Shown in pieces: positions 1 through 8,313 of a stretch of 46,423 nt of DNA (within the stretch, counting starts at the first letter, position 1; each line of letters begins with the position of its first letter). The position numbers and the translations under genes are program-made. The notes beneath the pieces were generated by a model. It ran no database searches, was not told the origin of the DNA, and saw only the letters and a program-made list of their open reading frames with translations. The DNA is taken from the NCBI RefSeq assembly GCF_000173655.1, contig NZ_ABZU01000016.1:1-46423 (forward strand), read 5' to 3'. Source of the stretch: Corynebacterium amycolatum SK46 (GTDB taxonomy: Bacteria > Actinomycetota > Actinomycetes > Mycobacteriales > Mycobacteriaceae).

Positions 1-12
1 CGGCTCGAAAGT

Positions 13-46
13 GTCATAAACTCGCACAGTTTCACATTTGCAGCCC
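13..46 (+). repeat. 34-bp dispersed repeat, copy 1
   Basis: This segment downstream of purM is the reverse complement of 18471-18504 with a single mismatch over 34 bp. Both copies are intergenic. It runs from GTCATAAACTCG to TTTGCAGCCC. No internal hairpin or ORF is evident. Confidence 0.7.
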
Positions 47-69
47 AACTGTAGGCTGCGGGCCGACGC

Positions 70-1134
70 TTAGAAGCGCGGGTGGCTGCCGCGCAAAACA
101 GCCCCATCCTCGCCGGCCTCGCTCTTGCGGACAGTACCCAGCTCCCAAGCGTTGATGTGGCGGGCAGTCAGCAGAGCCAGTGCACGATCGCGGTCCTCTG
201 CGGAAACAATCGCAACCATGCCAACACCCATGTTGAAGGTCTTCTCCATCTCCTCGCGGGAGACGTTGCCGAGCTCAGCAATGGTCTTGAAGATCGGGCC
301 CGGGGTCCATGTTGCGCGGCTCATGTCAGCGGTCAGGCCTTCCGGCATGATGCGAACCATGTTGCCAGCCAATCCGCCACCGGTGACGTGGCAGAAAGTG
401 CGAACCTCTGCCTCGTTCATGAGAGCCAGGCAGTCCTTCGCATAAATCTTGGTTGGCTCCAGCAGCTCCTCACCGAGGGTACGCCCGAAGTCCTCGACGT
501 AACCGTCGAGCTCCAGACCGGCCTTCTCCAGGAGAACGTAGCGAGCCAGCGAGTAGCCGTTGGAGTGAAGTCCAGAGGACTCCATGGCGATAATGACATC
601 GCCCTCACGCACGCGGTCCGGGCCGAGAAGCTTGTCCTCTTCCACGACACCGACGCCGGTAGCGGAGACATCGTACTCGTCTGGTTCCATCACACCCGGG
701 TGCTCTGCAGTCTCGCCGCCCAGGAGGGCGCAACCCGCCTGGACGCATCCCTCGGCGATGCCGGAAACGATCTCGGCGACGTGCTCCGGCACGACCTTGC
801 CAATTGCGATGTAGTCCTGCAGGAACAGCGGCTCGGCGCCGCACACAACCAGGTCATCGACGACCATGGCGACCAGGTCCAGGCCGATGGTGTCGTGCTT
901 GCCGACGGCCTGCGCCACGGCCAACTTGGTCCCCACACCATCGGAGGATGCGGCCAGCAGCGGCTTTTCGTAGTTGCCCAGTGCAAACAGGCCGGCAAAA
1001 CCGCCGAGCCCGCCACGGACCTCTGGGCGAGTGGCCTTCTTGGCAATCGGGGCGAATAGTTCAACGGCGCGGTCGCCGGCTTCGATGTCGACGCCGGCTG
1101 CAGCGTAGGAAGCACCAGAAACGTTCTCGGTCAT
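70..1134 (-). CDS. purM: Phosphoribosylformylglycinamidine cyclo-ligase (AIR synthetase)
   Basis: Cytosolic enzyme of de novo purine synthesis that closes formylglycinamidine ribonucleotide to AIR using ATP. The 354-residue protein shows the PurM hallmarks: SYAAAGVDI near the N-terminus, the ATP/substrate loop AASSDGVGTK, the LLGGETAEHPG segment, SSGLHSNGYSL and the GG-rich HVTGGGLAGN. Length matches the family. The frame is open to 1230, but ATG at 1134 is chosen because the MTENVSGASYAAAG start fits the family and the extra upstream residues are not PurM-like. It lies 158 bp downstream of purF on the same strand, the usual actinobacterial order. Confidence 0.95.
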   Translation of the reverse strand: MTENVSGASYAAAGVDIEAGDRAVELFAPIAKKATRPEVRGGLGGFAGLFALGNYEKPLLAASSDGVGTKLAVAQAVGKHDTIGLDLVAMVVDDLVVCGAEPLFLQDYIAIGKVVPEHVAEIVSGIAEGCVQAGCALLGGETAEHPGVMEPDEYDVSATGVGVVEEDKLLGPDRVREGDVIIAMESSGLHSNGYSLARYVLLEKAGLELDGYVEDFGRTLGEELLEPTKIYAKDCLALMNEAEVRTFCHVTGGGLAGNMVRIMPEGLTADMSRATWTPGPIFKTIAELGNVSREEMEKTFNMGVGMVAIVSAEDRDRALALLTARHINAWELGTVRKSEAGEDGAVLRGSHPRF

Positions 1135-1292
1135 TAGAGGCTCTCGCTTTAAACTTTCTCCCCCGGGCGGCGTTACTGCCGTATCCGGGAGTATTGGCGG
1201 ACCGGGAACAAAGCAACGGCTGCAATCCACAGCACCGCTTGCGCTTCGTTCTCGGTTCAGTTCTCGTAGTTCATTCTAAGGAGGTTTCGAGG

Positions 1293-2861
1293 CTAATTGC
1301 TCGTTGCGGCTTTGGCAGCCTGGGCTGCCTGCATCCTCTCCACAGCTGCCGCATTCGGATTGCCCTCCGGCAGCCCCAGCGGGTACTTGCCATCGAAGCA
1401 GGCACAACAGACTTCGGTCTTTGCCTGCTCGGAAGCGGCAACCATGCCATCGATGGAGACAAATCCCAGGCTGTCGGCGCCAATCGCGGTTGCGATACCG
1501 GCGACGATGTCATTTTCATCCACACCGTTGGCCAACAGCTCGCCCGGAGAGGCGAAGTCAATACCGTAGAAGCACGGCCATTTCACCGGCGGTGCGGCGA
1601 TGCGCACGTGCACTTCCTTCGCACCAGCCTCACGCAGCATGCGAATCAGGGCACGCTGAGTGTTGCCGCGGACGATGGAGTCATCGACCACGACCAAGCG
1701 CTTACCGGCGATAACTTCCTTCAGCGGGTTCAGCTTCAGTCGAATGCCCAACTGACGAATCGTCTGCGAAGGCTGAATGAAGGTACGGCCCACGTAACCG
1801 TTTTTGGTCAGCCCCTGACCAAACGGAATGCCCGATTCCTGGGCGTAGCCAACAGCGGCCGGGGTACCGGATTCCGGAACCGGCATCACCAGGTCACCGT
1901 CAGCCGGGAACTCACGGGCCAACTGGCGGCCCAGCTCAAGACGTACAGCGTTGACGGAGCGACCACGGATGTTGGAGTCCGGGCGCGCCAGGTAGACGTA
2001 CTCAAAAATGCATCCAGCGTGGGTGGTCTCGGCAAAACGCTGCGAACGCACACCGGAAGCATCAATGGCCACCATCTCGCCTGGCTCGATTTCGCGGACG
2101 AACGATGCACCGACGATATCCAGCGCGCAAGTCTCGGATGCGACTACCCAGCCACCGGACAGGCGGCCCAGGCACAGCGGGCGCACACCGTATGGGTCAC
2201 GCGCGGCGTACAGCGTCTCGCCATCGGTGAAAGTAAGACAGAAAGCGCCCTTCAGGCGTGGCAGCAGTGCCATCGCGGCCGCTTCTACATTGGTGCTGCA
2301 GCCGTAATCTTCGGGGTGGTCAATCTTGCCGGTTTCGTCGGCAAGCAAAGTGGTCATGATTGCGGAGTCACTGGGCAGCTCGCCCTCGTCGCGCATCAGG
2401 CCTTTTTCCACCGCCTCATGGAACAGCGTGAGGTGGTTGGTCAGGTTGCCGTTGTGCCCCAGCGCGATGTCCGTGCCGTCGGAGGCCATCTGGAACATCG
2501 GCTGTGCATTCTCCCACGCAGGAGCTCCAGCGGTGGTGTAGCGCGTGTGCCCCACCGCTACGTGCCCCTTCAGAGCGTCGAGCGTCTGCTCATCAAAGAC
2601 CTGGGAAACAAGGCCCAGGTCCTTGAATACGAGAATTTGGTCGCCGTCGCCGACTGCGATACCGGCGGCTTCCTGGCCGCGATGCTGCAGGGCAAACAGG
2701 CCATAGTAGGTGAGTTTGGACACGTCTTCGCCAGGTGCCCAAACGCCAAAAACGCCACATTCTTCGCGCGGGGATGTCTCCCCCAGATCGTCGTAAGGCG
2801 AAATTGGCAAAAGTTTGGTCTTTGGTGCACCTGAAATGTTGGTATCGGCCACAACATTCAC
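1293..2861 (-). CDS. purF: Amidophosphoribosyltransferase
   Basis: First committed step of purine synthesis: PRPP plus glutamine gives phosphoribosylamine. The 522-residue protein has an N-terminal Ntn glutaminase domain preceded by a propeptide; the mature nucleophile is Cys35 in EECGVFG. The C-terminal phosphoribosyltransferase domain carries the PRPP loop VVVDDSIVRGNT at about 390-401. Cys284, Cys430, Cys485 and Cys488 reproduce exactly the 146/55/3 spacing of the Bacillus [4Fe-4S] ligands, so this is the Fe-S, propeptide-bearing, oxygen-sensitive type (inference from known family). It is followed by purM on the same strand. Confidence 0.96.
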   Translation of the reverse strand: MNVVADTNISGAPKTKLLPISPYDDLGETSPREECGVFGVWAPGEDVSKLTYYGLFALQHRGQEAAGIAVGDGDQILVFKDLGLVSQVFDEQTLDALKGHVAVGHTRYTTAGAPAWENAQPMFQMASDGTDIALGHNGNLTNHLTLFHEAVEKGLMRDEGELPSDSAIMTTLLADETGKIDHPEDYGCSTNVEAAAMALLPRLKGAFCLTFTDGETLYAARDPYGVRPLCLGRLSGGWVVASETCALDIVGASFVREIEPGEMVAIDASGVRSQRFAETTHAGCIFEYVYLARPDSNIRGRSVNAVRLELGRQLAREFPADGDLVMPVPESGTPAAVGYAQESGIPFGQGLTKNGYVGRTFIQPSQTIRQLGIRLKLNPLKEVIAGKRLVVVDDSIVRGNTQRALIRMLREAGAKEVHVRIAAPPVKWPCFYGIDFASPGELLANGVDENDIVAGIATAIGADSLGFVSIDGMVAASEQAKTEVCCACFDGKYPLGLPEGNPNAAAVERMQAAQAAKAATSN

Positions 2862-2911
2862 ACTAATAGCCCCACCCGCCCGGGCACCAATTCAGCATCC
2901 CCCCACGGGTT

Positions 2912-3352
2912 TTAAGAAATGCGCGCCACCGGCAGATGATTCCCGATTTCCGCCGCGCGCGTGCCCGACATATCGATGTGCGCCTGCACCTGCTCTAACG
3001 TGATCATTCCGCACGCGAGTCCCAGCCAAATCTCCGGCGACATCTCCACGACATTGGGCGGCGTACCGCGTGTGTGCCTGGGCCCCTCAATGCACTGGAC
3101 CGCGACGAAGGGCGGCACGCGCACCTCGACGCTATGCCCCGGCGCCTCTTGGGCGAGCATCCGAACGGACAGACGCACTGCTTTGGCGAGGCTCGCACGG
3201 CTTAACGACGGCCCCTGGTCCCCATCCGGCCCGGTGAAGGAGGCAGCCTCTTGGTCAGATAGCAATTCGCGACCGAGAAGACGTTGCGCCGCCCAGGGTG
3301 CGGCGGTGGAAAGAGCACTGCGAACGTCGAAAGGCGAGATTTTGGATACCAT
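2912..3352 (-). CDS. Sterol-carrier-family (SCP2-like) protein
   Basis: A 146-residue protein of the actinobacterial SCP-orthologue type that is habitually found beside purF (as with Rv0807 in mycobacteria). Visible features are an N-terminal helix-rich part and a C-terminal segment with PPFVAVQCIEG, PNVVEMSPEIWLGLACG and the ending AHIDMSGTRAAEIGNHLPV, which matches the SCP-like fold in which the final helix caps a lipid pocket. No signal peptide or membrane segment is present. The biochemical role is unknown; linkage to purF is conserved context rather than proof of a purine function. Its start lies about 17-29 bp from the divergent thioesterase gene, so the two promoters overlap the opposite coding sequences. 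Confidence 0.75.
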   Translation of the reverse strand: MVSKISPFDVRSALSTAAPWAAQRLLGRELLSDQEAASFTGPDGDQGPSLSRASLAKAVRLSVRMLAQEAPGHSVEVRVPPFVAVQCIEGPRHTRGTPPNVVEMSPEIWLGLACGMITLEQVQAHIDMSGTRAAEIGNHLPVARIS

Positions 3353-3381
3353 AACCTCATCCTAGAGTTATGCTTTCATAT

Positions 3382-4389
3382 ATGGATACGCAGTCAACTG
3401 AAAAAGCTGAACAGGTGCATGCTCCAGCGTCACCATCTCTTGTACTCCGTTTTATGGCGTCGCCGACCGATGTCATTATGGCCGGAACCAATTCCGTCCA
3501 CGGCGGCCGTGTGTTGCAGTGGATTGACAAGGCCGCTTACGCCTGTGCGACCGGCTGGTCGGGACGCTACTGCGTGACTGCGTACTTCGGTCACATTCAC
3601 TTCACTCGCCCGATTCCCAGCGGCCACATTGTTGAGGTGCGCTCCAAGATTGCGCATACCGGTCGCAGTTCTATGCACATCGTCAACGAGGTGCTCTCAG
3701 CTGACCCGCGCGAGGGCAAGTTCACCCGCGCAGCTGACTGCCTGGTGATTTTCGTGGCCATGGATGAAAACGGTAAGTCGACTCCGGTTCCGAAGTGGGT
3801 CCCGCAAACGGAGGAAGAAGAGCGTGTTGAAAAGGCCGCTCTTTCCCGTTTTGAGCTCCGCCGCGACATCGAGGCAAGCATGCGCGCGCAAACGTACTCT
3901 GCGGATTCCTCTGCACCCGAATTGACCACCCGCTTCCTGGCTAAGCCGACGGATGTCAACTGGGGCGGTAACGTCCACGGTGGTACCGCCATGGAGTGGA
4001 TTGATGAGGCTGCGACGGCAGTTACCACGAACTGGGCGGGACGCCAGACTATTTCCGTGTACGCCGGTGGCATTCGCTTCTACAATCCGATTCACATTGG
4101 CGACCTGGTTGAGGTGCGTGCGCGCATCCTGCGCACCGGCACGACCTCGATGCACCTGTCGGTGCAGGTCTACTGCTGCGAGCCTCGCAAGGGTGTCGGC
4201 GGGCTGCGCAAGGCTCTGCACTCGACCATGACTTATGTCGCAATTGACGACGATTTCAACCCGCAGCCGGTGCCGCACTTCCAGCCGACCACGGATGAGG
4301 ACAAGCGTCTGCACGCCCACGATCTGTCACTGAAAGCGTTGCGCGACAAGTACAGCCCGCTGCCTCTGATTGAGCACGAAGAGGATTAA
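3382..4389 (+). CDS. Acyl-CoA thioesterase, tandem hotdog domains
   Basis: Predicted cytosolic acyl-CoA hydrolase. The protein contains two homologous hotdog domains, roughly residues 15-150 and 180-310, each with the active-site helix signature (NSVHGGRVLQWIDKAA and GNVHGGTAMEWIDEAA), followed by matching YxGxIxFxxPIxxGxxVEVR strands. ATG at 3382 is preferred because TATGCT (3369-3374) sits seven bases upstream, as in leaderless corynebacterial transcripts. An in-frame ATG at 3370 is the alternative (339 residues). Neither has a Shine-Dalgarno sequence. The stop overlaps the convergent DedA-like gene by four bases. Substrate chain length cannot be read from sequence. Confidence 0.85.
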   Translation: MDTQSTEKAEQVHAPASPSLVLRFMASPTDVIMAGTNSVHGGRVLQWIDKAAYACATGWSGRYCVTAYFGHIHFTRPIPSGHIVEVRSKIAHTGRSSMHIVNEVLSADPREGKFTRAADCLVIFVAMDENGKSTPVPKWVPQTEEEERVEKAALSRFELRRDIEASMRAQTYSADSSAPELTTRFLAKPTDVNWGGNVHGGTAMEWIDEAATAVTTNWAGRQTISVYAGGIRFYNPIHIGDLVEVRARILRTGTTSMHLSVQVYCCEPRKGVGGLRKALHSTMTYVAIDDDFNPQPVPHFQPTTDEDKRLHAHDLSLKALRDKYSPLPLIEHEED

Positions 4390-5093
4390 GCCACCTGGCC
4401 GCTCGACTTCTTGTTCTTCCACCAAATGGATAGGAACATCCAGCCAATCAGCGCGAAGGTGATGTAGGTGACGTACCTGTCAATCGTCTGCAGGGAGCCC
4501 TGGATACTCGGGCCGAAGGTCAGCCCCAAGTACAGGTAGAAGCACTTGAGCATCGCGGCGCAGAGGAAGAGGTACACGCCCACTACCCAGCCGCGTGCCT
4601 TCGCAATACCGCCAATTGCCACCACAATCGTGGCCGGAATCGGCGAGAACGGCACAAACGATGCCAGTACACTCAGCCCGATGCGTTCATAGATGAAGTT
4701 CTCCATCTTCTTAAACCATCGCGGTGGGTGTCCGCCGAAACTCATCGTGATGAATTCCGGCCCCCACTTCTTGCCCATCCAATAGAAGAACGGCATGAAC
4801 TTGATGGTCGACAGCGCCGCAATCACTACAACAGCGAAGAGGAAGAGCGGCCGGTCCTCGTTTTCCGACGCGAGAATCAGCACCGACAGATTCGAGCCTG
4901 TCAGCCACGTATGCAAAAACGTGTACTTGAGCAACAAAACCGCGCGAAACGGAATGATTGCAAAGCCGTACACGGCAACAAGCATCAGCGATGCATAGAG
5001 AATCTTGTCTATTTTGTCCGGCTCACGCAGGAAGCTCGGCAGATCCTCACGAGGGTCTCGCTCGGCCTCGTTACGCATGTCGGATGAAGTCAT
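4386..5093 (-). CDS. DedA/VTT-family membrane protein
   Basis: A 235-residue integral membrane protein with about five hydrophobic segments. After a charged N-terminus (to residue 28) come membrane spans near 32-58, 84-105, 140-165 and 168-225, with re-entrant-looking stretches GLSVLASFVPFSPIPATIVVAIGG and YFYLGLTFG-like segments. The F-x-R/PFSP-x-P pattern is typical of the VTT/DedA fold, whose members act in lipid flipping or proton-coupled homeostasis (family knowledge). The substrate is unknown. It converges on and overlaps the thioesterase gene by four bases. No operon partner is visible. Confidence 0.65.
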   Translation of the reverse strand: MTSSDMRNEAERDPREDLPSFLREPDKIDKILYASLMLVAVYGFAIIPFRAVLLLKYTFLHTWLTGSNLSVLILASENEDRPLFLFAVVVIAALSTIKFMPFFYWMGKKWGPEFITMSFGGHPPRWFKKMENFIYERIGLSVLASFVPFSPIPATIVVAIGGIAKARGWVVGVYLFLCAAMLKCFYLYLGLTFGPSIQGSLQTIDRYVTYITFALIGWMFLSIWWKNKKSSGQVA

Positions 5094-5212
5094 GAACCAC
5101 AGTTTAACTGCACGCTCCTTCCACAGCAGGAGCCACGGGCGATGCCATTACGTACGGTTTCAGGCACACTCGCCAAGGACGAGCGCAACACCTCCTACTA
5201 TCCTGGGAAGAT

Positions 5213-6151
5213 ATGACCACCGATTCACCCGCGCCTGTGCCCGCACAGCAGCCTCACGCAGCACGGTCTGAGTCTTCCTCACCATCGCTTGACGACGGCC
5301 AGGAGAACGCATCCTCACCGAGCATGCTGCAACGTGTTCGCGCCACTATCCCGCCTGTGTCCATCCTGGTACTGACGGCGGTATTCCTCTTCGCCGGGTG
5401 GTTCACGCTCTTCGGTCCTATCAATGTTCTGGCTTGGCGTGGTGGCACGTTCCCCCGCACCGAGGCAGACCGCCCCTACTATCAGCAGGCTCTGAAGGAT
5501 GTTGCGCGCTATCAGTACGAGGAGCAGCCCTCCCCTGAGGTTTACTTCGGCCTGGCGTGTGGCGCTACCGATGCCGACATCCGCAGCGTTATCCCCAAGG
5601 TCGGCGAGCACCCGAATTCAGACGCAGACCCAACCGCTGATGAAGATGCCGTCGCTGCCGCTGCTGCTACCAGGCCGGGTTCTGCACACGCGGCTGCGAA
5701 CCAGACATCGAAGCTGAATCCAAACCTTGACGCATTCGGAGACACGGTCGACTGCTCCGGTTCCTGGACTGCACCATTCTTGTCATTCCTGCTCGCGTCC
5801 GCGGGTGTTCCGGTCTTTGATACGCCCGAGAATTCGGCTGCCACAACCGAGAACCCATGGCTGGTTACGGATGTCGAACAGCTCATGGATGCCTACAAGG
5901 CACATGATGCTTTCGTCACCGACAAGGACTTCTCTCCTCAGGTGGGTGACATAGTTTTCTACCGCTACCCCGCAGGCCTTGGGGTGCACGCCAACATGGT
6001 TGTCGCGGTTCAGGGTGACTGGGTCACCATCGGTGGCGATGAGCTTGGCAAGGTCGGTCTAGCTAGCATGACCCTGCGCAACCGAGGTGGCATCGTGGGC
6101 TACGGCGCCACGGGCTACTTCGAGCAAGCACCGCTGGACGCCACCAAATAG
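5213..6151 (+). CDS. Membrane-anchored CHAP/NlpC-like amidase-fold protein
   Basis: A 312-residue protein with a Ser/Pro/Gln-rich cytoplasmic N-terminus, one membrane span at about 47-70, an Ala-rich linker, and an extracytoplasmic C-terminal domain. That domain has the papain-like pattern of CHAP/NlpC-P60 proteins: Cys181 in VDCSGSWTAPF and His259 in VGDIVFYRYPAGLGVHANMV (quoted parts), followed by a WVTIGGDE strand. This suggests a cell-wall peptide amidase or peptidase acting outside the membrane (inference). The start is supported by TACTAT at 5196-5201. The 3' end nearly abuts the convergent peroxidase gene. It could instead be an inactive fold relative. Confidence 0.65.
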   Translation: MTTDSPAPVPAQQPHAARSESSSPSLDDGQENASSPSMLQRVRATIPPVSILVLTAVFLFAGWFTLFGPINVLAWRGGTFPRTEADRPYYQQALKDVARYQYEEQPSPEVYFGLACGATDADIRSVIPKVGEHPNSDADPTADEDAVAAAAATRPGSAHAAANQTSKLNPNLDAFGDTVDCSGSWTAPFLSFLLASAGVPVFDTPENSAATTENPWLVTDVEQLMDAYKAHDAFVTDKDFSPQVGDIVFYRYPAGLGVHANMVVAVQGDWVTIGGDELGKVGLASMTLRNRGGIVGYGATGYFEQAPLDATK

Positions 6152-6157
6152 CCAAGT

Positions 6158-6649
6158 TTAAATAGGCAGATTTTCCTCGATGAGGCCGCGCAGAGCGTCG
6201 TCGTCAGGCGAGACCTTGGAGCGGAAACGGCCGATGACCTCCCCTTCGGGCGAGATAACGAACTTTTCGAAGTTCCACTTCACGTCCCCAGCCTCGCCGT
6301 CGGCGTCCGGGGTTTCCTTCAGCAGCTTGTACAGTGGGTGAGCGCTGTCGCCGTTGACCTCCGTCTTTTGGAAGAGCGGGAAGGTAACACCGAATTCGCG
6401 CTGGCAGAACTGCTTGATTTCCTCGGCACTGCCGGGCTCTTGCCCACCGAACTGGTTGCAGGGGAAGCCGAGGACGAAGAAGCCGCGGGGTGCGAGTTCG
6501 TCGAAAAGTCCTTGCAGATCGTCGTACTGATCCGTGAAACCGCACTCCGAGGCGGTGTTGACGATAAGCAGAACGTGGCCTGCCCAGTCGCTCATCGTTG
6601 CTTCGTTGCCGTCGATGGTGGTTACTGGGATGTCGAAGAGATTGCTCAT
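6158..6649 (-). CDS. mpx: Glutathione-peroxidase-family (mycothiol) peroxidase
   Basis: Thioredoxin-fold peroxidase that reduces hydroperoxides. In organisms lacking glutathione, as corynebacteria do, such proteins use mycothiol/mycoredoxin or thioredoxin (family knowledge). The 163-residue protein has the peroxidatic Cys36 in NTASECGFTDQY, the FPCNQFGGQEPG block with Gln70, and WNFEKF, giving the complete GPx tetrad. A further Cys in KQFCQREFGVTFP may be resolving. ATG at 6649 is favoured over an in-frame GTG at 6658 because the sequence GTGGGG then serves as ribosome binding site. A GPx gene in the purine region is also known from C. glutamicum. Confidence 0.88.
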   Translation of the reverse strand: MSNLFDIPVTTIDGNEATMSDWAGHVLLIVNTASECGFTDQYDDLQGLFDELAPRGFFVLGFPCNQFGGQEPGSAEEIKQFCQREFGVTFPLFQKTEVNGDSAHPLYKLLKETPDADGEAGDVKWNFEKFVISPEGEVIGRFRSKVSPDDDALRGLIEENLPI

Positions 6650-6695
6650 AAACCCCACACTAGGGCAGTCCCACGATAGCCGTCAGAGGTGACGA

Positions 6696-7505
6696 CTAGC
6701 CGACCTGCTCCATGCCTTCAAAGAGCTCGCGGCCCAGCGGCACCGAAGAGTGGTTGACCGGCTGCGCACCACCATCGACCGCCTGGTCAATGATGTCGAC
6801 AACATCCTGGCGCAGCTTGTGCTCCCGCAGTTTCGAAGCGTTAACGGAGATGCGCACTGCGCGGCCCTTCCCCAGCGAGCGCTGCACCGAGGAGCGCACC
6901 GCACGGCGCCACCAACCAGCGCCGCCGAAGCCCTCGCCGATAGCCAGCACGCGAGTTGGATCAACAGCACCAGTGGTCAGGTCGCGGACCCCATTTCGGT
7001 CCGCTGCAACACGGAAGCCCAGCTCCGGCAGCACGTTCATGGTCTCTGGCGACATGGTCCACTTCGGCGGCGCAAACACATCCGTCTCAAAACCCATCGC
7101 ACGCATCTGGCGCGTTGCGGCAGTCAGACGCAAGCGCGCTTCATGTTCGCTTAACGACGCAAATTCCGCGCCTCGACCTCGAACCGACTGATCGAACCCC
7201 GCGAGAACAATCTCGATGCCGTCATCGCTACGACGGCGGAGCCAATCCAGCACCGCCGGAGCTTCCCGCAACGACCAGTTCTTACCCGCATGCGGCGCTA
7301 CCAGCAGAGACGGCGTAATATCGCGCTGTTCCATCGCTGCCACGAAACGAGCGACATCGAGCAATGTGCCATCGCGCAAACCCGACACCGACACCAAAAG
7401 CGGCGAACCGACCACACCACCGTCAACAGTTACGAGCTCTTTGCCCGCTGGACGAACGACCTGGTCGGTCGTCCGAATCTGTTCTTGCACCCCACTGCCT
7501 GCCAT
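6696..7505 (-). CDS. DUF2334 polysaccharide-deacetylase-like protein
   Basis: A 269-residue protein resembling the actinobacterial DUF2334 branch of carbohydrate esterase 4-like folds. Visible are an early strand LLVSVSGL, the LLVAPHAGKNWSL block, an EIVLAGFDQ strand where canonical enzymes have a metal-binding His pair, and FAPPKWTMSPETMNVLPELGFRVAADR (partly quoted). No convincing signal peptide is present, so a cytosolic or peripheral location is likely. The usual Asp/His/His metal triad is not clearly conserved, and activity is uncertain. It lies on the same strand as mpx with a 46-bp gap. Confidence 0.6.
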   Translation of the reverse strand: MAGSGVQEQIRTTDQVVRPAGKELVTVDGGVVGSPLLVSVSGLRDGTLLDVARFVAAMEQRDITPSLLVAPHAGKNWSLREAPAVLDWLRRRSDDGIEIVLAGFDQSVRGRGAEFASLSEHEARLRLTAATRQMRAMGFETDVFAPPKWTMSPETMNVLPELGFRVAADRNGVRDLTTGAVDPTRVLAIGEGFGGAGWWRRAVRSSVQRSLGKGRAVRISVNASKLREHKLRQDVVDIIDQAVDGGAQPVNHSSVPLGRELFEGMEQVG

Positions 7506-7637
7506 GGATTCAACAAAAACAGGCGTATGTAAATTTTTGGTAACAGAGAGGACAAAGCTTGGAGAATACTCAAAAGCCTTTCAGGTAAGGGGCATATAGG
7601 GAACAGCGTGAGCGTAATTGTGCGTCTGCTGCACGGC

Positions 7638-8309
7638 TTATCCCCAGTGCACAACCTCATCGAGCGCCAAGCCCTTGCGCCAACCGAACTTCTCCAAGTC
7701 ACGCTCCGCTGCCAGGTGCGTTACCGGACCAATGCACAGCCAGGCCACCGGGCGCACGGGTGTCTCGACACCGACAAAGTCGGCCAGGAAATCCTCATGG
7801 TAGAAACTGACCCAGCCGACGCCGAGCCCCTCTGCCGTAGCGGCCAGCCACAAATTCTGAATAGCCAGCGCGACTGACATGAGCCCGGTGTCATCGACAG
7901 TGTCGCGGCCGAGAATATTCTTGCCGCCACGGGTCGGATCATAGGTGACGACGATGCCCGTTCCCGAGTCCACAATTCCTTCAATCTGAATCGGATTGAA
8001 AGTCTCGCGCCGCTCGCCTTCGAGTTTGGCTGCGAATTCAGCGCGGCGTCCGGCTACGTGGTCGGCAAACTGCTGCAGGCGAGCCGAATCCTGAATGATG
8101 TGAAAGTCCCATGGTTGGGACAGACCCACCGAAGGAGCGGCGTGAGCGGCCGCCAACACGCGCATCAATCGCTCCCTGTCCAACACTTCTCCGGCGAATT
8201 CGCGGCGGACATCCCGCCGCCGAAAAAGCGTGTGGTAGACGGCCAACTGATCGTCGGAAAGCGAATCGGTGTCAAAACCCTGCGCGGACAGCAGCGTGCG
8301 CATATCCAT
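7638..8309 (-). CDS. bluB: BluB-like 5,6-dimethylbenzimidazole synthase / nitroreductase-family flavoprotein
   Basis: Predicted FMN enzyme that fragments reduced flavin with oxygen to make dimethylbenzimidazole, the lower ligand of vitamin B12. The 223-residue protein matches BluB: RRRDVRREF at the N-terminus, AAHAAPSVGLSQPWDF around the flavin, IQNLWLAATAEGLGVGWVS and a C-terminal FGWR. The longer open frame to 8456 overlaps ptrB and is rejected. ATG at 8309 has GGTGGAG upstream and lies four bases after the ptrB stop, implying translational coupling. No other cobalamin gene is in the window, so a generic nitroreductase role cannot be excluded. Confidence 0.78.
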   Translation of the reverse strand: MDMRTLLSAQGFDTDSLSDDQLAVYHTLFRRRDVRREFAGEVLDRERLMRVLAAAHAAPSVGLSQPWDFHIIQDSARLQQFADHVAGRRAEFAAKLEGERRETFNPIQIEGIVDSGTGIVVTYDPTRGGKNILGRDTVDDTGLMSVALAIQNLWLAATAEGLGVGWVSFYHEDFLADFVGVETPVRPVAWLCIGPVTHLAAERDLEKFGWRKGLALDEVVHWG

Positions 8310-8313
8310 GGCG

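Noticed and set aside
804..2834. 676-codon plus-strand open frame antisense to purM/purF
   Set aside because: It overlies two certain genes, is rich in Arg/His/Gln composition typical of antisense GC-rich frames, and resembles no family.
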